A stretch of 7,494 nucleotides of DNA from an uncultured archaeon (GTDB taxonomy: Archaea > Thermoproteota > Nitrososphaeria > Nitrososphaerales > CALBXV01): positions 1-7,494 of the forward strand of contig CALBXV010000544.1 in NCBI GenBank assembly GCA_937890045.1, given 5' to 3'. The translations under genes and the position numbers were made by a program. Below the pieces are notes generated by a model. That model saw only the letters and a program-made list of their open reading frames with translations. It had not been told where the DNA came from and ran no database searches. Within the stretch, counting starts at the first letter, position 1. Each line of letters starts with the position of its first letter. This document shows, piece after piece, positions 1 through 7,239 of the stretch.

Positions 1-982
1 CCAATATAATTATGTTATCAGTTCCAACAAGATCTATAATAGTTGGACTTATTTGTTGATTACCTCTTCCAAAAACAAAACCTTGATTACCAATAATAGA
101 AACAAGAATTTTAGTTTCACAGTTAAATTTTTTAATAAGATCAAGCAATTGATTTTCATTTACATCTAGTGCGATTAATTTTTTACCACGTATTACATCT
201 ACACCCAATAAAGTAGATTTTAAATTGAGTTTCTCCATTATTGCAACGGTAGTTGTACCAGGACCAACAACATATAGGCAATCATTTTTAAGATTAGAGA
301 CAATATCATATGCAATACTGTCAACAGCATCAGTTTCAGTAGTCAAAGACTGTCCTTTAACACCTTGCATCAATTCATTCTCTACAGGAACTTTAAGATA
401 ACCATAAAATTTAGTAAGTAAAATATTTTTTCTAAAAGATTTTTCATCAATATCCAACACTTCCATTAAAGAGGTTTTAAGTTTGCCTTGAATAAAATCT
501 GAGGTAATTGTTCCAGAATTAGAAGGAGTAATTCCAAAAACTCCAGAATGCATTTTAACACCAGTAGGAATTCCAAGTACAGGAATAGAAACATCTATAG
601 AAGAACAAATATTTCTAGCTGTTCCGTCACCACCAGCAAATAGAATTAAATCTACATTACGATCTTTCATTTTTTTAGCAGCAATAATTGTATCGTTTGG
701 AGTAGTGTTTTTTGTTTGAATATCATCTAGAACTAAGACGTCAAATCCAAATTTTCGAGCAATGTTTTCACCCATTTCATTAGGACAAGTAAGTAAAACA
801 ATATTATTTTTAAGATGACTAAATTCGTTCAAAGCTTGTGATGTTCTAACACCAGAAATAGGTTTAGCTCCAGTGGAATATATTTTTTTAAGTATATCAG
901 CACCATCAGTTCCTTTATATCCAAGACTTCCACCCATACCAGAAATAGGATTAATAATTAACCCAATGGTTTTTTTACTCAT
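1..982 (-). CDS. Predicted ATP/polyphosphate-dependent NAD kinase, COG3199 (AcoX-like), 3' end cut by window edge
   Basis: The frame is open from an ATG at 982 to the left edge, giving 327 codons without a stop. Members of this family are typically somewhat longer (about 370 residues), so only a short C-terminal piece is missing. Visible signatures are an N-terminal NPISGMGGSLGYKGTDG block (residues 11-27), the nucleotide-kinase motif GGDGTARN (117-124), GIPTGVKMHSGVF (137-149) and FGRGNQQISP (304-313). This set is typical of the COG3199 ATP-NAD kinase/AcoX family, not of the ordinary NAD kinase NadK (COG0061). By family knowledge the enzyme would phosphorylate NAD to NADP in the cytoplasm; some members sit in acetoin catabolism clusters with no proven role. 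It diverges from the gcvP-like pair across a 118-bp spacer. No Shine-Dalgarno site precedes the ATG, and a TATA-like box lies about 25 nt upstream, so the mRNA is probably leaderless. The family is confident; the physiological role is unknown. Confidence 0.93.
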   Translation of the reverse strand, partial: MSKKTIGLIINPISGMGGSLGYKGTDGADILKKIYSTGAKPISGVRTSQALNEFSHLKNNIVLLTCPNEMGENIARKFGFDVLVLDDIQTKNTTPNDTIIAAKKMKDRNVDLILFAGGDGTARNICSSIDVSIPVLGIPTGVKMHSGVFGITPSNSGTITSDFIQGKLKTSLMEVLDIDEKSFRKNILLTKFYGYLKVPVENELMQGVKGQSLTTETDAVDSIAYDIVSNLKNDCLYVVGPGTTTVAIMEKLNLKSTLLGVDVIRGKKLIALDVNENQLLDLIKKFNCETKILVSIIGNQGFVFGRGNQQISPTIIDLVGTDNIIIL

Positions 983-1002
983 AAAATATTATATTTATAT
1001 TA

Positions 1003-1011
1003 AATAATAAA
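1003..1011 (-). promoter_or_regulatory. Putative archaeal TATA box (box A) of the NAD kinase gene
   Basis: On the minus strand the sequence reads TTTATTATT, centred near 1007, about 25 nt upstream of the ATG at 982. If transcription begins at or next to the ATG, this is the normal box A distance for a leaderless archaeal transcript. No Shine-Dalgarno-like purine run occurs between the box and the start. The surroundings are very AT-rich, so sequence match alone is weak; the spacing is the main support. Confidence 0.4.
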
Positions 1012-1070
1012 CATTATTCATTAGTAATTAATTGGATAAAATCTGAAATAAACCATAATAACAAGTTGAC

Positions 1071-1079
1071 TTTTTAAAT
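1071..1079 (+). promoter_or_regulatory. Putative archaeal TATA box of the gcvPA-like/gcvPB-like operon
   Basis: TTTTTAAAT is centred at 1075, 26 nt before the ATG at 1101. That is the expected box A position if the transcript is leaderless. The only possible ribosome-binding trace is a GGT at 1088-1090, ten bases before the ATG, which is weak. Box and start codon together favour a leaderless mRNA for the first gene of the operon. Confidence 0.45.
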
Positions 1080-1100
1080 GAGAAAAAGGTTTAATGAAAT

Positions 1101-2489
1101 ATGAAAAAACAGAATATAGCTTATCCATATATACCAAATTCTGACCCGAGAATAAAAAAATCAATGCTTAAAGAAATAGGAATTAGAGACGCGATGGATT
1201 TATACAAAGATATTCCAGAAAAATTAAAATTAAACAGAGAATTAAAACTTCCAGAACCAATACTAGATGAACATTCATTAAGAACACACGTAGACAAATT
1301 AATTGGAAGAAACAGTAGCTGTAAGGAATATTTGAATTTTCTGGGATCTGGATGTGCACAACATTATGTACCAGCAGTATGTGATGAAATAAACAATAGA
1401 GGAGAATTTCTAAGCGCATATGTATCTGACGTATATGCAGATCATGGAAAATTTCAATCTATTTTTGAATATTGTAGTTTAATGGGCGAACTCTTAGATA
1501 TGGATGTTTTAAGTATACCATTATATGATGGGGGTCAAGCTGCAGCAAGTTCTATTAGAATGGCTTCAAGAATAAATGGCAAACATGAGGTACTAATTCC
1601 AAAATCCATGAATATAGAGAATAAATTAATAGTAAAAAATTATTGTAAACCAGAACTCATAATTAAGGAAATTGAGTATGATAGAAAAACAGGATTATTA
1701 GATTTAAAAGACTTAAAAAAAAATGTATCAAATAAAACTTCAAGTATATTTATTGAAAATCCAACTTACTTAGGAATGATAGAAAATCAAGTAGACGAGA
1801 TAAACCAGATAGCGTCTAATAACAACATAGAATTAATAGTATATACAGACCCAATATCACTAGGAATCTTAAAACCTCCAAAAGAATATGGGGCAACAAT
1901 TACATGTGGAGACATACAGCCTTTAGGTATGCATATGAATGGTGGAGGAGGTCAGGCAGGATTTATAGCTACAAAAGATGATATGAAATACATAAGAGAA
2001 TTTAAAGACTTAATGTATGGAATAACAGAGACTGTAGAAAAAGGAGAATATGGATTTGCAAACGTATTATTTGATAGAACTTTATATGGTTCAAGAGAAA
2101 AAGGAGTGGAGTATTCAGGGACTGGAAATGCAATATGGGGAATAACAGCCGCAGTATATTTATCATTATTAGGTAAGAAAGGAATTAAAGAAGTTGGACA
2201 GTTAATTAGACAAATGGCCATCTATACTGCGAAACAAATTAGCGAGATAGACAATGTAGAGCTCGTATTTGAATCACCTTTCTTTAAAGAATTTGTAATA
2301 AATTTTGATAAAACTAAAAAAAGTGTTTCACAAATTACAAATAAATTATTGGATCATAAAATTTTCATGGGAAAAGATCTAAATCAAGAATTTCCAGAAT
2401 TAGGACAAAGCGCATTATTTTGTGTCACAGAATGTAGAACAAAAGCAGAAATTGATTACTTAAAAAATGCTTTATTAAAGGTGATATAA
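1101..2489 (+). CDS. gcvPA: GcvPA-like protein: divergent homologue of glycine decarboxylase subunit 1
   Basis: At 462 residues it has the usual length of the N-terminal (alpha) subunit of the split P protein of the glycine cleavage system, a cytoplasmic partner of GcvPB that lacks the PLP lysine. Collinear family blocks are YIPNSD (10-15), FLGSGCAQHYVPAV (80-93), IFEYCSLMGELLDMDV (121-136), LYDGGQAAA (141-149), TDPISLGILKPP (249-260) and AAVYLSLLGKKG (350-361). Several normally near-invariant stretches are altered. The segment after SAY (105-107), normally TPYQPEISQG, reads VSDVYADHGK. QPLGNPLSFGG is replaced by QPLGMHMNGGG (273-283). The REKATSNICTNQAL region reads REKGVEYSGTGNAIWG (332-347). 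These differences argue for a paralogue with changed chemistry. The ATG has no strong Shine-Dalgarno site, but a TATA-like box lies at leaderless distance. The stop codon touches the next ATG, so the two genes form an operon. Family membership is firm; glycine as substrate is uncertain. Confidence 0.87.
   Translation: MKKQNIAYPYIPNSDPRIKKSMLKEIGIRDAMDLYKDIPEKLKLNRELKLPEPILDEHSLRTHVDKLIGRNSSCKEYLNFLGSGCAQHYVPAVCDEINNRGEFLSAYVSDVYADHGKFQSIFEYCSLMGELLDMDVLSIPLYDGGQAAASSIRMASRINGKHEVLIPKSMNIENKLIVKNYCKPELIIKEIEYDRKTGLLDLKDLKKNVSNKTSSIFIENPTYLGMIENQVDEINQIASNNNIELIVYTDPISLGILKPPKEYGATITCGDIQPLGMHMNGGGGQAGFIATKDDMKYIREFKDLMYGITETVEKGEYGFANVLFDRTLYGSREKGVEYSGTGNAIWGITAAVYLSLLGKKGIKEVGQLIRQMAIYTAKQISEIDNVELVFESPFFKEFVINFDKTKKSVSQITNKLLDHKIFMGKDLNQEFPELGQSALFCVTECRTKAEIDYLKNALLKVI
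2480..2485 (+). promoter_or_regulatory. Shine-Dalgarno site of the gcvPB-like gene
   Basis: GGTGAT lies inside the last codons of the gcvPA-like gene and ends four bases before the ATG at 2490. It is fully complementary to the conserved 3' end of 16S rRNA (GGATCACC) and is the form common in archaea. It fixes the start of the second gene and indicates translation as part of a bicistronic message, in contrast to the probably leaderless first gene. Confidence 0.75.
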
Positions 2490-4040
2490 ATGAATAAAAA
2501 TAATAAAACACGTAAATTTCATCAGGCAAAATGGGATGAACAGATAATATTTGAATTAGATACTCCAGGTGAAAGAGGAATATTATTTAGAGAAGTAGAA
2601 GAAGAGATAATAAAAAAAGTTGGGGATGGCATATCAGATATACCTAAGAACATAGTTAGAAATAAATCACCAAATTTACCTGAAATTAATCAATTGAAAG
2701 TATTAAGGCATTATATGAGATTATCACAAGAAACAATGGGAGTTGATGTAGCAATTGATCCACATGGAACATGCACTATGAAATATAGTCCAAAAGTACA
2801 AGAACATCTAGCGTCAAGAAGTCCAAATGTTACAGAAATACATCCATATCAACCAGAAGAAACAATACAAGGATTATTGGAAATTATTTACAAACTTGAA
2901 GAATTTTTAATGGAGATCTCTGGAATGGACGCTTTTAGTTTACAACCAAGCGGTGGAGCACAAGCAGTATATGCTGGTGCTGCGATTATTAGACAATATC
3001 ATGAAAAAAGAAATGATAGTAAAAGAGATGAAATTATAACTACAATTTTTTCTCACCCATGTGATGCAGCGGCTCCAGCCACAGCAGGATACAAAATAAT
3101 TACTTTAATGCCTGATGAAAATGGTTATCCAAGCATAGAAGCTTTAGAAAAAGTGATATCAAATAGAACAGCAGGTATTTTCATAACTAATCCTGAAGAT
3201 ACAGGAATATATAATCCTAAAATTAAAAATTTTGTCAAATTAGCTCATAAACATGGTGCTTTATGTTATTATGATCAGGCAAATGCAAATGGTTTACTAG
3301 GAATAGCACGAGCAAAAGAGGCAGGATTTGATATATGTCATTTTAATTTACATAAAACTTTTTCAGTACCTCATGGTGCAATGGGAGCTGCAGTAGGAGC
3401 AGTTGGTTGTACAAAGAAATTAACAGAATTTCTTCCTATTCCTAGAGTAGCTTTTAATGGAAAAAAATATTATTTAAAAGAGAAAAATAATAACACCGTA
3501 GGAAAAATTAGATCATATTTTGGTAACAGTCATTCATTTCTAAAATCTTATGCTTGGATATTATCTCTGGGCTCTGCAGGATTAAAAGAAATAGCAATAA
3601 GCGCAGTTCTTAATAATAATTATATGGATAAGAAAATGAGAGAGATTCCTGGAATAGAATTATGGTATGAGAAAGAGAAACGACTAGAACAAGTAAGATA
3701 TAGTTGGAATAAATTATATGAAGATACTGGAGTAACTACAGAAGATATTAGAAGAAGATTTGTAGATTATGGAATACCACATTATTTTCCAAGCCATCAT
3801 CCATGGGTAATACCTCAACCGTTTACACCTGAGCCATGTGAGTCATATTCAAAATCAGACATAGATGAATTTGTAAACATAATTAGAAAAATATCAGATG
3901 AAGCATATAGTAATCCAGATATAGTAAAAGACTCACCACATAACGCAAGTATTCATAAGGTAATTAAATCTGATTTAGTTATTAAAAAAGACATTTATGT
4001 TACATGGAGACAATATAGGAAAAGTAAACAATTGGATTAA
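2490..4040 (+). CDS. gcvPB: GcvPB-like protein: divergent PLP-binding homologue of glycine decarboxylase subunit 2
   Basis: The 516-residue length fits the catalytic (beta) subunit of split glycine decarboxylase, a fold-type I PLP enzyme. The Schiff-base lysine is K289 in HFNLHKTFSVPHG (284-296), and D262 in YYDQAN is the likely partner of the PLP ring nitrogen. Other family blocks are GTCTMKYSP (93-101), HPYQPEETIQG (118-128), LQPSGGAQ (151-158), ITNPEDTGIY (232-241) and TGVTTEDIRRRFVDYG (413-428). Compared with true GcvPB, many motifs are changed: YPLGSCTMKY becomes DPHGTCTMKY, SAHGTNPASA becomes SHPCDAAAPATA (188-199), the glycine loop GGGGPGSGPVG after HKTFSTPH becomes GAMGAAVGAVG (296-306), and HPPTVYFP becomes PHYFPSHHPW (430-439). 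The PLP site is intact, so it is probably an active enzyme, but glycine decarboxylation is not assured. It abuts the gcvPA-like gene, with a strong GGTGAT site ahead of its ATG. Its end converges on the MFS gene 14 bp away. Confidence 0.87.
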   Translation: MNKNNKTRKFHQAKWDEQIIFELDTPGERGILFREVEEEIIKKVGDGISDIPKNIVRNKSPNLPEINQLKVLRHYMRLSQETMGVDVAIDPHGTCTMKYSPKVQEHLASRSPNVTEIHPYQPEETIQGLLEIIYKLEEFLMEISGMDAFSLQPSGGAQAVYAGAAIIRQYHEKRNDSKRDEIITTIFSHPCDAAAPATAGYKIITLMPDENGYPSIEALEKVISNRTAGIFITNPEDTGIYNPKIKNFVKLAHKHGALCYYDQANANGLLGIARAKEAGFDICHFNLHKTFSVPHGAMGAAVGAVGCTKKLTEFLPIPRVAFNGKKYYLKEKNNNTVGKIRSYFGNSHSFLKSYAWILSLGSAGLKEIAISAVLNNNYMDKKMREIPGIELWYEKEKRLEQVRYSWNKLYEDTGVTTEDIRRRFVDYGIPHYFPSHHPWVIPQPFTPEPCESYSKSDIDEFVNIIRKISDEAYSNPDIVKDSPHNASIHKVIKSDLVIKKDIYVTWRQYRKSKQLD

Positions 4041-4054
4041 TTCAATAATATATA

Positions 4055-5191
4055 TTAAAACTTAAATTTATATAACATAATTGAACCGAATAAACTCACT
4101 ATAAGAAGTTGTAAGAAAACTATTTGAAAATCTCCATAAACATCCAATAAAAACCCAGAGGATAAAGGACCTATAAGACTGCCAATACCAAATGCTGTAT
4201 GAAATATTCCTAGATAATACGGAAATTGTTTAGTAGGAATTATATCATTTAATACAGAATAAAGACTAATTAACGTTGATCCGTAGAACATACCAAATAA
4301 TAAAGCGTAAATATATAACAAATAGTCAGATACATAACTAATAAAGAGAAAAGCCGTAATAGATTGTAATAGAAAAGTAACTAAAAGAATTGTATTCTTA
4401 TTTACTTTATTTGATAATGCACCAACAACTAGTCTAGCTAATATAGATCCTATACCAATCATACTAATTGCAAACGCTGCAGCCAAATGTGAAAATCCAA
4501 GTCCTAATGAATACGGAGAAACATATAATAATAATATAGTACTATGAAGAAAAGCTAAAATAGCAACTACATAGAGAGATAAAAATTTAGGAGATTTATA
4601 GAATTTCTGAGTGATTTGTACAGCAGATGTATTTATCACGTTTACAATACTTGTAGATAAAGATTTAATGATCATTGAAGAGAAAAATAATAGTAAACCA
4701 CAAGATAAACCTAATATAATTAACGTAGAACGCCAATCATAAAGAGAAATAAGTGATTCAGAGAGTAATGGAAATATAATTATACCTATACCAACACCAG
4801 ATAGAACTATTCCTAAAGGAATTCCACGATTTTTCTTAAAATATGAATTTATATTAATAATTGGTATATTACCAGTGATTGATACAGCGATTCCCATGAA
4901 CACACCATAAGTGATATATAATTGTAAAAAATCAGTAACTAAACCACTAGCCGTTAAACCTATAGCAGATAGTAAAGCAGCAAAAAAAGTTATTTTTTGA
5001 ATAGAAAAACGTTGTAACATATATCCAGCAAGTGGACTAAATATAGTTGCAACAATAACTTCAGCACTCCATAATGATGCGAAACTTGTGTTAGATAAAT
5101 TAAATTCATTCATAAAATAGGTATAATATATTCCATAGGAATAACCAAAAGCTAAAATAAGCATAATGAAAAAATTAGCTATTATAAACAA
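4055..5191 (-). CDS. Major facilitator superfamily transporter, monocarboxylate/oxalate-formate-like
   Basis: The 378-residue protein is almost entirely hydrophobic. About twelve membrane helices can be drawn (near 2-25, 38-60, 66-84, 88-110, 123-145, 153-176, 204-225, 235-257, 267-288, 290-312, 325-347 and 352-375), with a central loop at about 177-203. A degenerate MFS motif A, GYMLQRFSIQK (56-66), has Gln where Asp is usual; its second-half counterpart GALSNKVNK (257-265) is closer to consensus. SGVGIGIIIFP followed by YDWRSTLIILG (151-161) is typical of the MCT/OFA-like branch, which carries small carboxylates, so an organic acid substrate is plausible but unproven. The start is uncertain: the chosen codon is TTG at 5191, because an in-frame stop lies at 5224-5222 and the first in-frame ATG (5164) would remove half of helix 1. 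It lies 47 bp after the SDR gene on the same strand and is probably co-transcribed. Confidence 0.85.
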   Translation of the reverse strand: MFIIANFFIMLILAFGYSYGIYYTYFMNEFNLSNTSFASLWSAEVIVATIFSPLAGYMLQRFSIQKITFFAALLSAIGLTASGLVTDFLQLYITYGVFMGIAVSITGNIPIININSYFKKNRGIPLGIVLSGVGIGIIIFPLLSESLISLYDWRSTLIILGLSCGLLLFFSSMIIKSLSTSIVNVINTSAVQITQKFYKSPKFLSLYVVAILAFLHSTILLLYVSPYSLGLGFSHLAAAFAISMIGIGSILARLVVGALSNKVNKNTILLVTFLLQSITAFLFISYVSDYLLYIYALLFGMFYGSTLISLYSVLNDIIPTKQFPYYLGIFHTAFGIGSLIGPLSSGFLLDVYGDFQIVFLQLLIVSLFGSIMLYKFKF

Positions 5192-5238
5192 TACATCTTT
5201 AAACGAAATTTTTAAGAAGAGTTACACACACCAATTTA

Positions 5239-6198
5239 TTATACTAGAGGCAAACCAGCAATCTTTCTTAATTCATTAATATATTCATGTACACCTTTTT
5301 CAAGAGTGTATTTTGGATAATAATTTAATTCATTATTAGCTCTAGACAAAGATACTTCAGGTAATTCTTCTTCAATATTTGCTCCACTTATTTCTTCATC
5401 AATAAAATCAAATTCAAGATCTGGAATTAAATTTGATATTATTTTTACAGCATCTTTAACATGATGAGTATAACCACCAGTATTAAAAACAACATGATCA
5501 TGATTTTTAACATTAAGAGATAAACAGATAACTTCAGCAGCGTCTTTTACATATTGCCAGTTCATAAGAAGACCAGGATATTTAACTACACATTTTTTAC
5601 CTAGAGAACCTGTTTCAAATAAATCAAATAAGAAATTTGACGCACTAGTTTTTCTTCTAGCCATACCATAACCATAAACACCAGAAAATCTTAAACCAAT
5701 ATTACTTAGACCAAATTGATCAAAATAATGTTGTCCCATATGTTCATTAAATAATTTACAAGCTCCATAAACAGTCATTGGCCAAAGTGGCGCTTCCTCA
5801 GTTACTGGTTGTTTATCATATAATTTAGCATGCCCAAAAACCGCATTTGAACTAGCCCAAACAACACGTTTTAAATCATTTTTTCGTGCTATTTCAAATA
5901 TATTACTAGTACCTAGATTACTTACTTTACAAGCGGTTAAAGGATCTTTTTGACTAGCAAATGTAAAATAATATGCAGTATGAACTATATGAGTTATTTG
6001 ATGATCTTGTATTGTTTTTTCCAGTAATTGATAATCAGTTATATCACCTTTAACTATTTTTATTTTATCAAGTACATCAACAAGTAGATCAGTATTTGGA
6101 TTCAAATCATAAGTTACAACATCATTATTTGACTCAACTAATTTTTTTACAGCGTAAGACGCTATAAATCCAGTACCGCCAGTAACTAGAACGTTCAT
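5239..6198 (-). CDS. NAD-dependent epimerase/dehydratase family protein (extended SDR)
   Basis: The 319-residue protein has the extended short-chain dehydrogenase fold. The N-terminal Rossmann motif is VTGGTGFIA (5-13). D31, in VVTYDLN at the end of the second strand, favours NAD over NADP. GDITD (51-55) matches the usual adenine-contact strand. The catalytic set is serine in WASSNAVFG (114-122) plus Y144 and K148 of VYGACK. GLRFSGVYGYG (168-178) and VKDAAEVI (217-224) are typical of the substrate-side domain of nucleotide-sugar epimerases and related dehydrogenases. Such enzymes oxidise, epimerise or dehydrate sugars, sugar acids or similar hydroxy compounds in the cytoplasm. The substrate cannot be read from the sequence, and no cell-wall or glycan genes lie nearby; the transporter neighbours fit a catabolic role better. 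The ATG has no Shine-Dalgarno site. The gene follows the oppF-like gene after 43 bp and may be read through from it or have its own weak promoter. Confidence 0.9.
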   Translation of the reverse strand: MNVLVTGGTGFIASYAVKKLVESNNDVVTYDLNPNTDLLVDVLDKIKIVKGDITDYQLLEKTIQDHQITHIVHTAYYFTFASQKDPLTACKVSNLGTSNIFEIARKNDLKRVVWASSNAVFGHAKLYDKQPVTEEAPLWPMTVYGACKLFNEHMGQHYFDQFGLSNIGLRFSGVYGYGMARRKTSASNFLFDLFETGSLGKKCVVKYPGLLMNWQYVKDAAEVICLSLNVKNHDHVVFNTGGYTHHVKDAVKIISNLIPDLEFDFIDEEISGANIEEELPEVSLSRANNELNYYPKYTLEKGVHEYINELRKIAGLPLV

Positions 6199-6223
6199 AA
6201 ATAATAGATAAAAGTAGCACTAA

Positions 6224-6232
6224 TTAATATTT
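6224..6232 (-). promoter_or_regulatory. Possible TATA box ahead of the epimerase-family gene
   Basis: The minus strand reads AAATATTAA, centred about 30 nt upstream of the ATG at 6198, in the 43-bp spacer after the oppF-like gene. The ATG lacks a Shine-Dalgarno site, which would fit a leaderless transcript made from here. The spacer is so AT-rich that a chance match is quite possible, and the distance is slightly longer than ideal. Confidence 0.22.
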
Positions 6233-6241
6233 CTAACTATT

Positions 6242-7231
6242 TCACGCATATATTTTATCAGAATGATGACAAGCTGCATATTGATCTTTTTTAACACTAT
6301 CAATTAGCAGAGGTTCTTTTTTAGAACACAAATCAGTTACAAGATCACAACGTAATCTAAAACGGCATCCACTTGGTGGATCAATTGGGCTAGGGACTTC
6401 ACCTTCTAAAATCAATTTTTCAGACTTAGCTTCAGGGTCAGGAACTGGAACAGCAGAAATCAGTGCTCTAGTATAGGGATTCAAAGATTTCATAAAAACA
6501 TTTTCTGTAGAACCATATTCAACAAGTTTGCCTAAATACATAACTGCTAACTTATTAGTAATCTGTCTAACAGAACTTAAATCATGAGAAATATATAGAT
6601 AAGTTAAATTCTTTTCTTTCTGCAAATCAAGAAGTAGATTTAGAATTTGCGCTCTAATACTAACATCTAGTGAGGATACAGGTTCATCTAGAACAATAAT
6701 TTCAGGGTCAACTGCTAAAGCTCGAGCTATACAAATACGTTGACGTTGACCACCGCTAAATTCATGAGGATATCGTGCAGCATGATAATCTTCTAGACCA
6801 ACTGATTTAAGTAGTTCATAAACTCGATTATCCCATTGATTTTTTTCAGCATGTTGATGTATAATAAATGGTTCTTTTAGTATATCATAAACAGTCATTC
6901 GAGGATTTAAAGACGCATAAGGGTTTTGGAAAACAAGTTGCATTTTCCTTTTTAACATTTTCTTCTCAGCATTATTTTTTACTGATAAGATATTAGTTCC
7001 ATCTATAGTTATTTTACCACTAGTAGGATTCTCGATAGTTAAAAGTAATTTTGCAGTAGTAGTTTTACCACAGCCACTCTCACCTACAAGCCCCAGAGTT
7101 TCACCTTTTTTAATAGAGAAAGTTATATTATCAACAGCATGAACTAGACCAGAAGCTTTCTTTATAAGAATGCCTTTAGTATAAACTGGATAATATTTAA
7201 CTAAGTTTTGAACGTCGATAAAATCATTCAT
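6242..7231 (-). CDS. oppF: Peptide/opine-type ABC transporter ATP-binding protein, OppF/DppF
   Basis: This is a complete cytoplasmic ATPase subunit of a peptide/nickel-type ABC importer. Counted from the ATG at 7231 (329 residues), it has Walker A GESGCGKTT (50-58), Q-loop FQNPYASLNPRMTV (101-114), signature SGGQRQ (159-164), Walker B IIVLDEP (178-184) and H-loop H216 in ISHDLS. The motif after HAVDNITFSIKKGE is typical of the F-type subunit. The C-terminal oligopeptide-transporter tail begins near NPYTRALISAVPVPDP and carries four cysteines (C289, C295, C302, C321), the arrangement known to hold an iron-sulfur cluster in DppD-type ATPases. A longer frame opens at a GTG at 7261, overlapping the previous gene by 22 bp. 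The ATG, 8 nt after the oppD stop, is preferred because MNDFIDVQNLVKYYP is where family members begin. The cargo (peptides, opines, sugars or amines) cannot be told from ATPases alone. Confidence 0.93.
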   Translation of the reverse strand: MNDFIDVQNLVKYYPVYTKGILIKKASGLVHAVDNITFSIKKGETLGLVGESGCGKTTTAKLLLTIENPTSGKITIDGTNILSVKNNAEKKMLKRKMQLVFQNPYASLNPRMTVYDILKEPFIIHQHAEKNQWDNRVYELLKSVGLEDYHAARYPHEFSGGQRQRICIARALAVDPEIIVLDEPVSSLDVSIRAQILNLLLDLQKEKNLTYLYISHDLSSVRQITNKLAVMYLGKLVEYGSTENVFMKSLNPYTRALISAVPVPDPEAKSEKLILEGEVPSPIDPPSGCRFRLRCDLVTDLCSKKEPLLIDSVKKDQYAACHHSDKIYA

Positions 7232-7239
7232 TTTAACCA

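Noticed and set aside
1003..1018. Inverted repeat AATAAT-AAAC-ATTATT in the divergent promoter spacer, considered as an operator
   Set aside because: Six-base arms made only of A and T are expected by chance in such AT-rich sequence. It overlaps the minus-strand TATA box, so composition explains it better.
1183..1419. 78-codon open frame on the minus strand inside the gcvPA-like gene
   Set aside because: It lies antisense within a clearly coding gene with family-level similarity on the other strand, has a low-complexity hydrophobic translation and no ribosome-binding site.
1952..2221. 89-codon open frame on the minus strand inside the gcvPA-like gene
   Set aside because: It is an antisense shadow of conserved GcvPA-like sequence; the translation shows no recognisable domain.
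1101..4040. Plain annotation of the pair as the glycine cleavage system P protein
   Set aside because: Family membership is clear, but too many signature motifs differ to assert glycine decarboxylation without phylogeny or assay. The entries are therefore named as GcvPA-like and GcvPB-like.
4041..4054. Fourteen-base spacer between converging gcvPB-like and MFS genes, considered as a bidirectional terminator
   Set aside because: No hairpin with a GC stem and no clear oligo-T run on either strand was found. Termination may occur inside the opposite gene, but the sequence does not show it.
5239..6198. Specific naming as UDP-glucose 4-epimerase (galE)
   Set aside because: The extended SDR motifs are shared by many enzymes, the protein lacks neighbours from sugar-nucleotide metabolism, and nothing in the sequence fixes the substrate.
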